A stretch of DNA of 60,778 nt from JBFXCK01 sp050182275 (GTDB lineage: Bacteria; Pseudomonadota; Alphaproteobacteria; SHNJ01), in assembly GCA_050182275.1 (NCBI GenBank), contig JBFXCK010000010.1, forward strand, positions 1-60,778. The letters are read 5' to 3'. Of the stretch, positions 16,182-25,039 are shown piece after piece. The position numbers and the translations under genes were made by a program. The notes beneath the pieces were generated by a model. The model had not been told where the DNA came from. It searched no databases and worked only from the letters and a program-made list of their open reading frames with translations. The number at the start of each line of letters is the position of its first letter. Within the stretch, counting starts at the first letter, position 1.

Positions 16182-16577
16182 TTGTCTAAAGAACCCAAAT
16201 GGGTGCCGATAGATATGGCTATCGCTATCCATCACCGGCAATTGGCGGAACATGGCGGCTCAGAAGGCGTGCGAGATAAAGGGCTGTTATCCTCGGCGCT
16301 TAATCGTCCAATCGACCGTTGGTATTATAGCGATATAAAGCCTAGTATTTGGGAATTAGCTAAAGACTATGCTTTTGCAATCGCCCGCAACCATCCTTTT
16401 ATTGATGGGAATAAGCGTACCGCTTATGTCGTATGCCGCCTTTTTTTCTTGATGAACGGCCATAATTTGGAAGCTTCGACCGAAGAAAAATACCTAAATT
16501 TTTACAAAGTCGCCGCCGGTGAAATCACCGAAGAAGAATTCGCCGCCTGGTTGAAAGAGCATCTGGTTAAAGCCTAA
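16182..16577 (+). CDS. doc: Doc-type (death-on-curing, Fic-fold) toxin
   Basis: A 131-residue Fic/Doc protein with the catalytic motif HPFIDGNKRTA at residues 71-81 (His, Asp, Asn-Lys-Arg). Doc kinases phosphorylate elongation factor EF-Tu and halt translation; that activity is inferred from the family. The start is TTG at 16182, four bases after the antitoxin stop, with GGAG overlapping the antitoxin end, consistent with lower translation of toxin than antitoxin. Doc is classically paired with Phd; here its partner is AbrB-like. The pair interrupts the conserved yceD-rpmF order. Confidence 0.88.
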   Translation: MSKEPKWVPIDMAIAIHHRQLAEHGGSEGVRDKGLLSSALNRPIDRWYYSDIKPSIWELAKDYAFAIARNHPFIDGNKRTAYVVCRLFFLMNGHNLEASTEEKYLNFYKVAAGEITEEEFAAWLKEHLVKA

Positions 16578-16747
16578 TTATGGCTTGGCTATTTCCTTAT
16601 AAAAACGGAAACAACTATAAAAACCCATACTAAACCCTTGCCAAATAGAGGATTTAGGTCTATACACCCTCCTTTGCAGGGGGCGTCCGATTAGGCGCCC
16701 GGTATTTATTGACCCTAAGATTTAAGTTTAAATAAAGGTGGTGTGTT

Positions 16748-16936
16748 ATGGCTGTACCTAAAAGAAAAACTTCCCCGTCGCGCCGCGGTATGCGCCGCTC
16801 GCATCACGCGCTTAAAGCCGCCGGCGCCGCTGAATGCTCGAATTGCGGCGAATTGAAGCGTCCGCACCATGTGTGCCCGTCTTGCGGCCATTACGATGGG
16901 CGGCCGACTTTCCGCCAAGCAGAAGCCTCGGCGTAA
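16748..16936 (+). CDS. rpmF: Ribosomal protein L32 (bL32)
   Basis: A 62-residue protein. It begins MAVPKRKTSPSRRGMRRSHHAL, standard for bL32, and has a zinc-ribbon with two CxxC pairs (CSNC and CPSC), so it is the zinc-binding form. The 170-bp upstream gap contains a GC-rich hairpin (GGGCG/GGCGCCC around 16680-16700) with no T tract; it may be part of a leader, and I see no gene there. plsX follows 22 bp downstream. Confidence 0.96.
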   Translation: MAVPKRKTSPSRRGMRRSHHALKAAGAAECSNCGELKRPHHVCPSCGHYDGRPTFRQAEASA

Positions 16937-16958
16937 GCGTTTTTTTTAAGTTAATCCC

Positions 16959-18020
16959 GTGTCCCGCCGCATCCGCATCGCTTTGGACGCCATGGGGGGC
17001 GATAAAGCCCCCGATATGGTGCTAAAGGGGGCAAATATCGCGCGCGAACGCCATCCCGAAGTTGAATTTATTTTATACGGACGCGAAGAACAATGCGCGC
17101 CGATTTTAGCCGCCTTGCCGAAACTGGCGGCGGTAACCAAAATCATTCATGCCGAAGAAATTGTTTCCAACGACATGAAGCCTTCGATCGCGATGCGCAC
17201 CTTAAAAAAATCCAGCATGCGCTTGTCGATTGACGCGGTTTCAAAACAAGAGGCTGATTGCATTGTATCGGCCGGCAACACCGGCGCATTGATGGCGACC
17301 GCTAAATTTGTGCTGGGCACGATTCAGGGTGTTGACCGCCCCGCCATCGCCTCCTTTTTCCCAACCGAGCATGGCGAATGCGTGATGCTTGATTTGGGCG
17401 CGAATTTGGAATGCGATGCCGATAATTTGGTGCAATTCGCCGTGCTGGGTGAAGTATTCGCCCGCACCGCGTTGGGCATGGTCAAGCCGCGCGTGGGCTT
17501 GCTCAATGTCGGTTCGGAAGAGCAAAAGGGCCATGAAGAAATCCGCGAGGCCGCTGCGCAATTACGCGCCGCGCAATTGCCCATCGAATTTTCCGGCTTT
17601 ATCGAGGGCAATGACATCGCCGCCGGCGTTGCCGATGTGGTGGTGACCGATGGTTTCACCGGCAATGTCGCTCTTAAAACCGCCGAGGGCACGGCCAAAA
17701 TGGTGGCAAGCTTTATTAAAGAGGCGATCCAAAGTTCGTTCATGGCCAAAATCGGCTATATTTTTTCCCGCGCCGCTTTTCAAAAGCTGCGCGCGCGCAT
17801 GGATCCGCGCCGTTATAATGGCGCGGTGCTTTTGGGCTTGGACGGCGTTGTCGTGAAAAGCCATGGCGGCACCGATGCAATCGGTTTTGCGGCGGCGATT
17901 GGTGTCGCAGTTGAGATGGTGAAGCATGGCTTCCTTTCCACCGTGCGCAGCGAATTTGAAATTTTGTCGAAACATCTAAAAAAAACCCCTGAAAGCGCCG
18001 AACTGGCGGCGGTGCAGTAA
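16959..18020 (+). CDS. plsX: Phosphate acyltransferase PlsX
   Basis: A 353-residue peripheral membrane enzyme that makes acyl-phosphate from acyl-ACP for phospholipid synthesis. Signatures: RIALDAMGGDKAPDMVLKG at the N-terminus, CIVSAGNTGALMA, DLGANLECDADNL, and VVTDGFTGNVALKTAEGTA. It starts with GTG at 16959. The last base of its stop is shared with the fabH ATG at 18020, giving tight coupling. rpmF-plsX-fabH-ihfA-merR is the standard alphaproteobacterial order. Confidence 0.95.
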   Translation: MSRRIRIALDAMGGDKAPDMVLKGANIARERHPEVEFILYGREEQCAPILAALPKLAAVTKIIHAEEIVSNDMKPSIAMRTLKKSSMRLSIDAVSKQEADCIVSAGNTGALMATAKFVLGTIQGVDRPAIASFFPTEHGECVMLDLGANLECDADNLVQFAVLGEVFARTALGMVKPRVGLLNVGSEEQKGHEEIREAAAQLRAAQLPIEFSGFIEGNDIAAGVADVVVTDGFTGNVALKTAEGTAKMVASFIKEAIQSSFMAKIGYIFSRAAFQKLRARMDPRRYNGAVLLGLDGVVVKSHGGTDAIGFAAAIGVAVEMVKHGFLSTVRSEFEILSKHLKKTPESAELAAVQ

Positions 18021-18955
18021 TGCTGCGTTCGCGCATTCGTGGCGTTGGATCTTATTTGCCGGCGAAAATTCTCCGCAATCAGGATTTGGCCAAGTCTCTT
18101 GAAACTTCCGATGAGTGGATCACCGGGCGCACCGGCATTAAACAGCGCCATATCGCCGCCGATACCGAGCGCACGTCCGATCTTGCCTATGAAGCGGCCA
18201 TGGATGCTTTAAAAAATAGCGGTATGGGGGCTTCGCAAATCGATATGATTGTCTTGGCCACCACCACGCCCGATGAAATTTTTCCGGCGACAGCCGCCAA
18301 GGTGCAGGCCAAGCTTGGCATGACATCGGGTTTCGCCTTCGATATTCAGGCGGTCTGTTCGGGATTTTTATATGCGCTGAATGTGGCCGATAACTTCATC
18401 CGTTCGGGCCAGGTCAAAACCGCCCTTGTCATCGGCGCTGAAACTTTTTCAAGAATCGTCGATTGGAACGACCGCACCACCGCCATTTTATTCGGCGATG
18501 GGGCAGGGGCCGTTGTGCTGCAAGCCGATCAAGGCGACGTTGGCATTATCGGCAGCATTTTGCATTCCGATGGCCGCTACCGCGATATGCTGCACACCGA
18601 TGCAAGCGGCAAAACACGGATGCAAGGCAAGGAAGTATTCAAGCACGCGGTAAAAAATTTGGCCGATGTCGCCAGCGAAATTTTGGCGGAATATAATTTT
18701 AAAGGGGCGGATATCGATTGGCTCATTCCTCATCAGGCCAATAGCCGCATCATCCACGCCACCGCCGAACATTTGGGCGTGCCATTACATAAAATCATCG
18801 AAACTATCGCCGACCATGGCAACACTTCCGCCGCCTCGATCCCTTTGGCCTTTGCCACAGGCGTTAAAGATGGCCGCATCAAGCCGGGCCAGCTTTTGCT
18901 ATTCGAAGCCATGGGCGGCGGCTTTACCTGGGGTGCTAGTTTGGCGAAGTTTTAA
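18020..18955 (+). CDS. fabH: Beta-ketoacyl-ACP synthase III
   Basis: A 311-residue FabH that condenses acetyl-CoA with malonyl-ACP to start fatty-acid synthesis. The catalytic triad is visible: Cys113 in QAVCSGFLYAL, His in IPHQANSRII, and Asn in HGNTSAASIP. The N-terminal SRIRGVGSYLP-type text and TDEWITGRTGI-like segment (SDEWITGRTGI) are standard. It overlaps plsX by one base and lies 113 bp before ihfA. Confidence 0.95.
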   Translation: MLRSRIRGVGSYLPAKILRNQDLAKSLETSDEWITGRTGIKQRHIAADTERTSDLAYEAAMDALKNSGMGASQIDMIVLATTTPDEIFPATAAKVQAKLGMTSGFAFDIQAVCSGFLYALNVADNFIRSGQVKTALVIGAETFSRIVDWNDRTTAILFGDGAGAVVLQADQGDVGIIGSILHSDGRYRDMLHTDASGKTRMQGKEVFKHAVKNLADVASEILAEYNFKGADIDWLIPHQANSRIIHATAEHLGVPLHKIIETIADHGNTSAASIPLAFATGVKDGRIKPGQLLLFEAMGGGFTWGASLAKF

Positions 18956-19068
18956 AGATATGCCACAGTTCTAAAAGCTTCTTAGCTTTCTTCTAAAGGA
19001 TACACACTAACCTATTGACATTACCCGATTTGCGTCCTAGCCTTCGCGCATCAACAGGAGAGGGCCCT

Positions 19069-19383
19069 ATGTCGGAAAACACCGTCACCCGCGCCAATCT
19101 GGCGGAGACTATTTATCAGGAAATCGGCATTTCACGGAATGAAGCCGGCGATTTGGTCGATGATGTGCTGGCTTTAATGGCCGATGCGCTTGTCGGCGGG
19201 CAGAATGTAAAAATTTCATCCTTTGGCAGCTTTATTTTGCGTCAAAAGGGCAAACGCGTGGGCCGCAATCCCAAAACCGGCGAAGAAGTGCCGATTGACC
19301 CGCGCCGTGTCTTGGTTTTCCGCCCCAGCCAAAATTTGAAAAAGCGTGTTGCTCCCACTATACCCAATGGAGGTGCCGCATGA
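19069..19383 (+). CDS. ihfA: Integration host factor alpha subunit
   Basis: A 104-residue HU/IHF-family DNA-bending protein. It reads VTRANLAETIYQEIGISRNEA at the N-terminus and GRNPKTGEEVPIDPRRVLVFRPSQ, the arm and tip motif typical of IhfA. The frame is open upstream to 19015, but ATG 19069 has the ribosome site CAGGAGAG and family length. Its stop overlaps the merR ATG. It may help regulate sigma-54 or phage-type sites genome-wide; no specific target can be inferred here. Confidence 0.93.
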   Translation: MSENTVTRANLAETIYQEIGISRNEAGDLVDDVLALMADALVGGQNVKISSFGSFILRQKGKRVGRNPKTGEEVPIDPRRVLVFRPSQNLKKRVAPTIPNGGAA

Positions 19384-19799
19384 TGAACATCACTAAATCC
19401 CCTGATGCTTTTCGCACTATCGCCGAAGTAGCCGCCGAATTGGGCGTTGAAACCCATGTTTTGCGTTTTTGGGAAAGCAAATTCCCCCAGGTAAAGCCCG
19501 TGCGCATGCGGGGCGGGCGGCGCTATTACCGCCAGGCCGATATTGAAACTTTGCGTCAAATTAAGGAACTTTTGCACATCAAGGGTTTTACGGTGCGCGG
19601 CGCCAAAGAAGCCTTGGAAAAAATGTCCTCCAAACGCCCGATGGTGGCGGTTGAGGGCGGCGGCAATGTGGTGGAAATCGTGACATCCGAGGTCAAGCGC
19701 GGCCAGGAACTGCGCCTGGCGGTTAAGGAATTGCGCGATTTACAGCGCCAATTACGTGCTTTGGCTCAACCCTCAGGGCTTCAGCAAAAAGCGGCTTAA
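19380..19799 (+). CDS. MerR-family transcriptional regulator
   Basis: A 139-residue protein with an N-terminal MerR winged helix-turn-helix (residues about 12-80): FRTIAEVAAELGVETHVLRFWESKFPQVKPVRMRGGRRYYR. A short coiled C-terminal region follows, with no metal-binding cysteines, so it is not a metal sensor of the classical type. Its start overlaps the ihfA stop; ATG 19383 is an alternative. Genes of this type beside ihfA are a conserved feature of alphaproteobacteria, but the target is not known to me. Confidence 0.88.
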   Translation: MMNITKSPDAFRTIAEVAAELGVETHVLRFWESKFPQVKPVRMRGGRRYYRQADIETLRQIKELLHIKGFTVRGAKEALEKMSSKRPMVAVEGGGNVVEIVTSEVKRGQELRLAVKELRDLQRQLRALAQPSGLQQKAA

Positions 19800-19854
19800 A
19801 GCGATTGCGCTTTGCCCCTAATACCTCTATAACAGCCCTTCTTCTGACATCGGA

Positions 19855-19931
19855 CGGAGCGTAGCGCAGCCTGGTAGCGCACTTGCATGGGGTGCAAGGG
19901 GTCGGAGGTTCAAATCCTCTCGCTCCGACCA
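19855..19931 (+). tRNA. tRNA-Pro (anticodon GGG)
   Basis: A 77-base cloverleaf with encoded CCA. Acceptor stem CGGAGCG (19855-19861) pairs perfectly with CGCTCCG (19921-19927); discriminator A. The D-loop region is GCGCAGCCTGGTAGCGC. The anticodon stem CTTGC/GCAAG encloses loop ATGGGGT, giving anticodon GGG. The T arm contains GGTTCAAATCC. All segments are well formed, so it should be functional. Confidence 0.96.
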
Positions 19932-20010
19932 CCCTACGCCTTCGGCTTCGGGTGGCTTACGCCAGTCAGCCAAGGCGAAGAAAAAATAAAGCGAAGGCTG
20001 GCTGACGCCA
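19932..20010. repeat. GC-rich inverted repeats after tRNA-Pro
   Basis: The segment directly downstream of the tRNA contains overlapping inverted repeats: GTCAGCCA (19965-19972) with TGGCTGAC (19999-20006), and a CGAAG motif repeated in both orientations nearby. There is no T tract, so it is not an obvious terminator. It may be a degenerate dispersed palindromic repeat. The rest of the gap to 20210 is AT-rich and shows nothing I can name. Confidence 0.45.
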
Positions 20011-20210
20011 GCTTGTGTTTTACTGGGTGCTGCCTGTTAAATCCTTAATTATTTTCTATATCCCTCGGCAAACCCTAGGCTTTCATTTCGCCTTGTGACT
20101 TTTTATTAACTATTAACTTCTAAAATCGGCATATCTGCCCCAAAAGCTTGCGAAAAATTGCTAGACTGCTAGAAATTGGAAACAGCGTATACTTTATAAC
20201 TCTTCTTGCC

Positions 20211-20765
20211 ATGGCATTAATGGAAAATAACAAAGCCAATTCCCCCCTTGAAGAACAGCTTCGCACCTTGCGCGTCATGGTGGTGGATGACAGCGTTTCG
20301 ATGCGCAAATTAATCCGGATTATTTTAGAAAGCATCGACGTCGCCGAAATTTACGAGGCCGATGATGGCACCGCCGCTTTACGCAAAATGATCGATAATC
20401 CGGTTGACGTCATTATCACCGATTGGCGGATGACGCCGATGGATGGAATTGAATTGACGCAAAAAATCCGCAGCAATCCGGAGCCGGCGGCGATTCCGCC
20501 GGCCAATATTCCAATTATTATGGTTTCCGCTCATACCGACCGCGATTTGGTGCTGGCGGCCAGGGATGCCGGCGTGAATGAAATGCTGACCAAACCGGTT
20601 TCGGCGAAAATGCTGCGTTCGCGCTTTTTATCGATTTTGGAACGGCCCCGTGATTTCGTCCGCACCGGCGATTATGCCGGCCCCGACCGCAGGCGCCGCC
20701 AATTGCCGGAATTCGACGGCCCCGATAAGCGCACCGTCGCCGCTGCCGTTAAAGAAAGTTCCTAA
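20211..20765 (+). CDS. CheY-like response regulator with a basic C-terminal tail
   Basis: A 184-residue single-domain receiver. Acidic pocket at Asp26/Asp27, probable phosphorylation site Asp71 (TDWRMTPMDG) and conserved Lys128 (LTKPVSAKM) are all present. After the receiver comes a 40-residue tail rich in Arg and Pro (GPDRRRRQLP), and no DNA-binding domain is present. I use ATG 20211; ATG 20220 is in frame and plausible, and the frame is open to 20148. It ends 23 bp before kdpF in the same direction, so it may be co-transcribed with kdp. Whether it is functionally linked to KdpD is not known. Confidence 0.85.
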   Translation: MALMENNKANSPLEEQLRTLRVMVVDDSVSMRKLIRIILESIDVAEIYEADDGTAALRKMIDNPVDVIITDWRMTPMDGIELTQKIRSNPEPAAIPPANIPIIMVSAHTDRDLVLAARDAGVNEMLTKPVSAKMLRSRFLSILERPRDFVRTGDYAGPDRRRRQLPEFDGPDKRTVAAAVKESS

Positions 20766-20788
20766 CCTTTTGCTGGGGTAGACACCGC

Positions 20789-20878
20789 ATGGCCGCTTGG
20801 ACTACGCTAACAGCCCTATTGTTGCTGGCCATTTTCGGTTACGTATTTTATTACTTCCTCTACCCGGAAAAATTGTGA
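20789..20878 (+). CDS. kdpF: KdpF small membrane subunit
   Basis: A 29-residue, single-membrane-segment peptide (core LTALLLLAIFGYVFYYFLYP). It starts at ATG 20789, and its stop overlaps the GTG start of kdpA (GTGA). Size, hydrophobicity and position immediately before kdpA match KdpF, which stabilises the KdpABC potassium pump. Confidence 0.85.
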   Translation: MAAWTTLTALLLLAIFGYVFYYFLYPEKL

Positions 20879-22467
20879 ACGATTTTCTGCTTTTAAATTT
20901 GGTGTTTTTTGGCGTCCTAACGGTGGCCGCCTATGCGCTGTCTTTTGCGCTGACTTATTCCGCCGGCCAAAGCAAAAAATTCCCTATGCAAGATTGGCGC
21001 GCTTACGGCAAGGCGATGCTGGCGCTTCATTTTGTCGGCTTTATCATTTTATTTTTAATGCTGTGCTGGCAGCATGTGTTGCCCTGGAATCCGTTGCAGT
21101 TGCCGGGTTTAGCATGGGACAGGGCTTTTAATATAGCTATCAGCTTTGTCAGCCAAACCAATTGGCAATCTTATCAAGGCGAAATCACTTTAAGCCCCTT
21201 CACGCAAATGGCCGGTTTAACGGTGCAAAATTTCTTATCCGCGGCAATCGGCATGACGGCGGGCATGGTGATCTTGCGGGCGGTAGCCTATCCGGCGGAG
21301 AAGGGGATCGGCAATTTCTGGGCCGATTTACGGGCAAGCATTTTATATATTTTATTGCCCTTATCCTTTGTGCTGGCCATCTTTTTGCTTTGGCAGGGCG
21401 TGCCGCAAAGCTTTCAGGCCTATCAGCCCATCACCACGCTGGAAGGCCAGGCGCAGCTTTTGCCGTTGGGCAATGCCGCTTCGCAAATCGCAATCAAGCA
21501 AGTAGGGGATAATGGCGGCGGGTTTTACGGCGCGAACAGCGCGCATCCGTTTGAAAATCCGACGGCGCTTAGCAATTTTGTTGAAATGCTGGCGATGCTT
21601 TTATTATCGGGCGCTTTTTTATTTGCTTTTGGCAAAGCCATCCGCAACCAGCGGCAAGCCTGGGTTTTTTATGCCGTCGTGCTGCTCCTTTTACTAGCCG
21701 GAGGAGTGGCGATTTACACCGCGGAAGCCGCATCATTAGTTTCCTGGGAAGGAAAAGAATGGCGCTTTAATTTGGGCGAAGACGCGCTATGGGCCAGCAT
21801 CACCACCGCCACCGGCAATGGCTCGGTCAATGCAGCGCATGACAGCTTCATGCCCTTAAGTGTGTTGGTAATGCTCCTTCATATGCTGTTCGACAGTGTT
21901 GTCTTCGGCGCGGGCGGCACCGGTTTTGTTGCACTAATGGTGTTCGTCATTTTAAGCGTGTTTATGGCGGGCTTGATGGTTGGCCGCAGCCCAGAATTTC
22001 TGGGTAAGAAAATCACCGCCGCCGAAATTAAATGGTGCTTTGTTTTTATATTGGCGCTGCCGCTGGTTGCTGCGGGCTTTACGGTATGGGCGATGAATCT
22101 GGAAGCAGGACGGGCGGCCATGGGCAATCCCGGCATGCGGGGCTTTAGCGAAATTCTGTATGCCTATACTTCGGCGGCGGCGAATAATGGCAGCGCTTTG
22201 GGCGGCATTAAAGCCGATGTCCCTTTTTATAACATCACCATGGGCGTGGCGATGCTTTTGGGGCGGTTTTTTACTTTATTGCCGGCCCTGGCCCTGGCGG
22301 GGCATTTAGCGCCGAAACCAAAAATGCCGCCATCCTTGGGCACATTACGCACCGACACTTTTATGTTCGCCACTTTTTTATTGTTTATTATTGTTCTGTT
22401 CAACGGCCTTACCGCTTTCCCGCTGCTGCTGATCGGGCCGGTGGTAGAACATCTGGCGGGGTTTTAA
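20875..22467 (+). CDS. kdpA: Potassium-transporting ATPase subunit KdpA
   Basis: The K+ channel-like subunit, 530 residues, about ten membrane segments. Selectivity-filter regions are visible, for example VGDNGGGFYGANSAHPFENPT-type text around residues 205-230, ATGNGSVNAAHDSF, and YTSAAANNGSALGG. I use GTG 20875, which overlaps the kdpF stop and removes an unlikely 26-residue upstream extension. kdpB begins at the next base after its stop. It takes up K+ at low external concentrations together with KdpB and KdpC. Confidence 0.94.
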   Translation: MNDFLLLNLVFFGVLTVAAYALSFALTYSAGQSKKFPMQDWRAYGKAMLALHFVGFIILFLMLCWQHVLPWNPLQLPGLAWDRAFNIAISFVSQTNWQSYQGEITLSPFTQMAGLTVQNFLSAAIGMTAGMVILRAVAYPAEKGIGNFWADLRASILYILLPLSFVLAIFLLWQGVPQSFQAYQPITTLEGQAQLLPLGNAASQIAIKQVGDNGGGFYGANSAHPFENPTALSNFVEMLAMLLLSGAFLFAFGKAIRNQRQAWVFYAVVLLLLLAGGVAIYTAEAASLVSWEGKEWRFNLGEDALWASITTATGNGSVNAAHDSFMPLSVLVMLLHMLFDSVVFGAGGTGFVALMVFVILSVFMAGLMVGRSPEFLGKKITAAEIKWCFVFILALPLVAAGFTVWAMNLEAGRAAMGNPGMRGFSEILYAYTSAAANNGSALGGIKADVPFYNITMGVAMLLGRFFTLLPALALAGHLAPKPKMPPSLGTLRTDTFMFATFLLFIIVLFNGLTAFPLLLIGPVVEHLAGF

Positions 22468-24474
22468 ATGGAAAATTATTTGCCGCTGCTCCGTCCCGCC
22501 GGGATTGACACGTTGCGCAAATTAAATCCCATCCGGCTGTACCATAACCCGATTATTTTTATAACCTGGCTGATCGCCGCCTGGGTAACGTTGCTGGTAT
22601 TCGGCGCCCAGGGCGATAGCGCTTCCTGGCAAATCGCCTTTTGGCTGTGGTTTACCGTGATTTTCGCCAATTTCGCCGAAAGCCTGGCGCAAGGGCGCGG
22701 CAAGGCGCAGGCCAACAGCCTGAAGAAAACCCGCGCCGGCATTAAGGCGCAACGCCAAACCGCGGCCGGCGATTACGAAATGGTTGACGCCAATGATTTA
22801 GAAGTGGGCGATATTGTCTTAATCCTGGCGGGCGAAATCATTCCGTGCGATGGCGAAGTGATTGATGGCATCGCCTCGGTCGACGAATCGGCGATCACCG
22901 GCGAATCGGCGCCGGTGATCCGCGAAAGCGGTGGCGACCGTTCAGCGGTCACGGCCGGCACACGCGTTCTTTCCGACCGCATCAAAGTGCGGGTGTCGGC
23001 CAAGGCGGGCAATACTTTTCTTGACCGCATGATCGACCTGGTTGAAGGGGCCGAGCGCCATAAAACCCCTAATGAAATCGCTTTGCAGGTTTTGCTGTTA
23101 GGATCGACCTTGTCTTTCACCATTGTTTGCTTGGCTTTATTATGGTTGGCGCCGCCCCTGCATTTTTCCTTGTCGCCGGTGGCTTTAAGCGCCTTATTCA
23201 TCACTTTAATTCCAACCACTATCGGCGGGCTGCTATCGGCGATCGGGATTGCCGGGATGGACCGCTTGGTGCGCTTTAATGTATTGGCGATGTCCGGGCG
23301 GGCGGTGGAGGCGGCGGGCGATGTCGATATTTTATTGCTCGATAAAACCGGTACGATCACGCTGGGCAATCGGGTGGCATGCGCCCTGATTCCTTTAACC
23401 GGCGTCGATAGCGGGGAACTGGCCGATGCGGCGCAACTGTCTTCGCTTTACGATGAAACGCCGGAGGGGCGCTCAATCGTGGTTTATATTAAAGAAAAAT
23501 TCGGCTTGCGCGGGCGCGATTTGGCGCAGCACCAAACACATTTTGTTTCCTTCAGCGCTGTGACACGGCTTAGCGGCTTGGATATTGACGGCGTTGCTTT
23601 GCGCAAAGGCGCGGTCGAGGCGATTAAAAAATTCGTGGCCTCCCAGGGCAGCGTCGATCACACCGGCGAGCTTGACCGCATCGCCGAAAAAATATCGCGC
23701 GAAGGCGGAACGCCCTTGGCGGTCAGCAAAGGCGCTAAATTGCTGGGCGTTATCCATTTAAAGGATGTTGTAAAGGGCGGCATCCGCGACCGTTGCGCCG
23801 AGCTGCGCCGTATGGGCATCCGCACCATCATGATCACCGGCGATAACCCCTTAACCGCCGGCGCGGTTGCAGCCGAGGCGGGCGTCGATGATTTCCTGGC
23901 CGAGGCTACGCCTGAAGATAAGCTTCGTTTAATCCGCGCCGAGCAGGCCAAAGGAAAATTAATCGCCATGTGCGGCGATGGCACCAATGATGCGCCGGCC
24001 TTAGCCCAAGCCGATGTGGGCGTGGCGATGAATACCGGCACCATGGCCGCACGTGAAGCGGGCAATATGATCGACCTTGATTCCGATCCAACCAAATTGA
24101 TCGAGATTGTCGGCATCGGTAAACAATTATTGATGACGCGCGGTGCGTTGACTACTTTCAGCATCGCCAATGACATCGCCAAATATTTCGCCATTTTACC
24201 GGCGATGATGGTAGCGAGTTATCCGGCTTTAGGGATATTCAATATTATGCATTTAACCACGCCGGCCAGCGCGTTATTGTCGGCGGTGATATTCAATGCC
24301 TTGATTATTATTGCTTTGATTCCCTTGGCTTTGCGCGGCGTGCCGTACCGCCCCTTGGGCGCCAGCAAAGTACTGGCGCGGCATTTATTGATGTATGGCT
24401 TGGGCGGAATTATTACGCCCTTTATCGGCATTAAGGCGATTGATATGCTAATTTCGGCTTTGGGATGGGCGTAA
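22468..24474 (+). CDS. kdpB: Potassium-transporting P-type ATPase subunit KdpB
   Basis: The P-type ATPase subunit, 668 residues. The phosphorylated Asp292 lies in LLLDKTGTITLGNR; the actuator motif TGES occurs in DESAITGESAPV; the hinge motif GDGTNDAPALAQADVGVAM is intact. Membrane segments flank these domains as expected. It is intact and of normal length. The 1-bp gap to kdpC supports a single operon. Confidence 0.96.
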   Translation: MENYLPLLRPAGIDTLRKLNPIRLYHNPIIFITWLIAAWVTLLVFGAQGDSASWQIAFWLWFTVIFANFAESLAQGRGKAQANSLKKTRAGIKAQRQTAAGDYEMVDANDLEVGDIVLILAGEIIPCDGEVIDGIASVDESAITGESAPVIRESGGDRSAVTAGTRVLSDRIKVRVSAKAGNTFLDRMIDLVEGAERHKTPNEIALQVLLLGSTLSFTIVCLALLWLAPPLHFSLSPVALSALFITLIPTTIGGLLSAIGIAGMDRLVRFNVLAMSGRAVEAAGDVDILLLDKTGTITLGNRVACALIPLTGVDSGELADAAQLSSLYDETPEGRSIVVYIKEKFGLRGRDLAQHQTHFVSFSAVTRLSGLDIDGVALRKGAVEAIKKFVASQGSVDHTGELDRIAEKISREGGTPLAVSKGAKLLGVIHLKDVVKGGIRDRCAELRRMGIRTIMITGDNPLTAGAVAAEAGVDDFLAEATPEDKLRLIRAEQAKGKLIAMCGDGTNDAPALAQADVGVAMNTGTMAAREAGNMIDLDSDPTKLIEIVGIGKQLLMTRGALTTFSIANDIAKYFAILPAMMVASYPALGIFNIMHLTTPASALLSAVIFNALIIIALIPLALRGVPYRPLGASKVLARHLLMYGLGGIITPFIGIKAIDMLISALGWA

Positions 24475-24475
24475 G

Positions 24476-25039
24476 ATGCAACATTTAAAATCCGCCTTGC
24501 TGCATTTTTTGGGTTTTACCTTACTGGTGGGATTCATTTATCCCGCGGCGGTGTGGGGGATAGGGCAGGTGTTTTTCGCGTCCCAAGCCGGGGGCAGTTT
24601 AATCCGCCGTGATGAACAAGTGATCGGCTCTTCCTTAATTGCCCAGCCTTTTCAAGCGGCGCGCTATTTTCATGGCCGCCCCAGCAATGCTTCGCTGGAT
24701 GCCAAAACGGGGATTTTAGTCTCGGGTGCTTCGAATTTATCGCCTCATAATCCCAGCCTTATCCGTCAGCGCCAGGCTTACGGCGACGCATGGAGCCAGC
24801 AAAATCCGAACGTTCCGCCGCCGCTCGAATTCCTAAGCGCTTCGGCCAGCGGGCTTGATCCGCATATTTCATTGGCGGGAGCGCTGGCGCAAGCTCCGCG
24901 CGTGGCCGAGGCCCGGAAAGCCCCGATCGATGAGATACAAGGAAAAATCATCAGCCAATTACAAAAAGCGCCATTCCGCTTTTTAGGGCAAGACTATATT
25001 AACGTAGTTGGGTTAAATTTAGCCCTCGATGCCCAATAA
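24476..25039 (+). CDS. kdpC: Potassium-transporting ATPase subunit KdpC
   Basis: A 187-residue protein with one N-terminal membrane segment (LHFLGFTLLVGFIYPAAVWGI) and a periplasmic domain with family motifs: GSSLIAQPFQAARYFHGRPS and ASGLDPHISLAGALAQAPRVA. It is the KdpABC assembly subunit. Its end overlaps the kdpD start by 11 bases. Confidence 0.94.
   Translation: MQHLKSALLHFLGFTLLVGFIYPAAVWGIGQVFFASQAGGSLIRRDEQVIGSSLIAQPFQAARYFHGRPSNASLDAKTGILVSGASNLSPHNPSLIRQRQAYGDAWSQQNPNVPPPLEFLSASASGLDPHISLAGALAQAPRVAEARKAPIDEIQGKIISQLQKAPFRFLGQDYINVVGLNLALDAQ

Noticed and set aside
16578..16747. L32 autoregulatory leader
   Set aside because: A GC-rich hairpin exists in the rpmF upstream gap, but it matches no known ribosomal-protein leader motif and has no T tract; left as plain intergenic.
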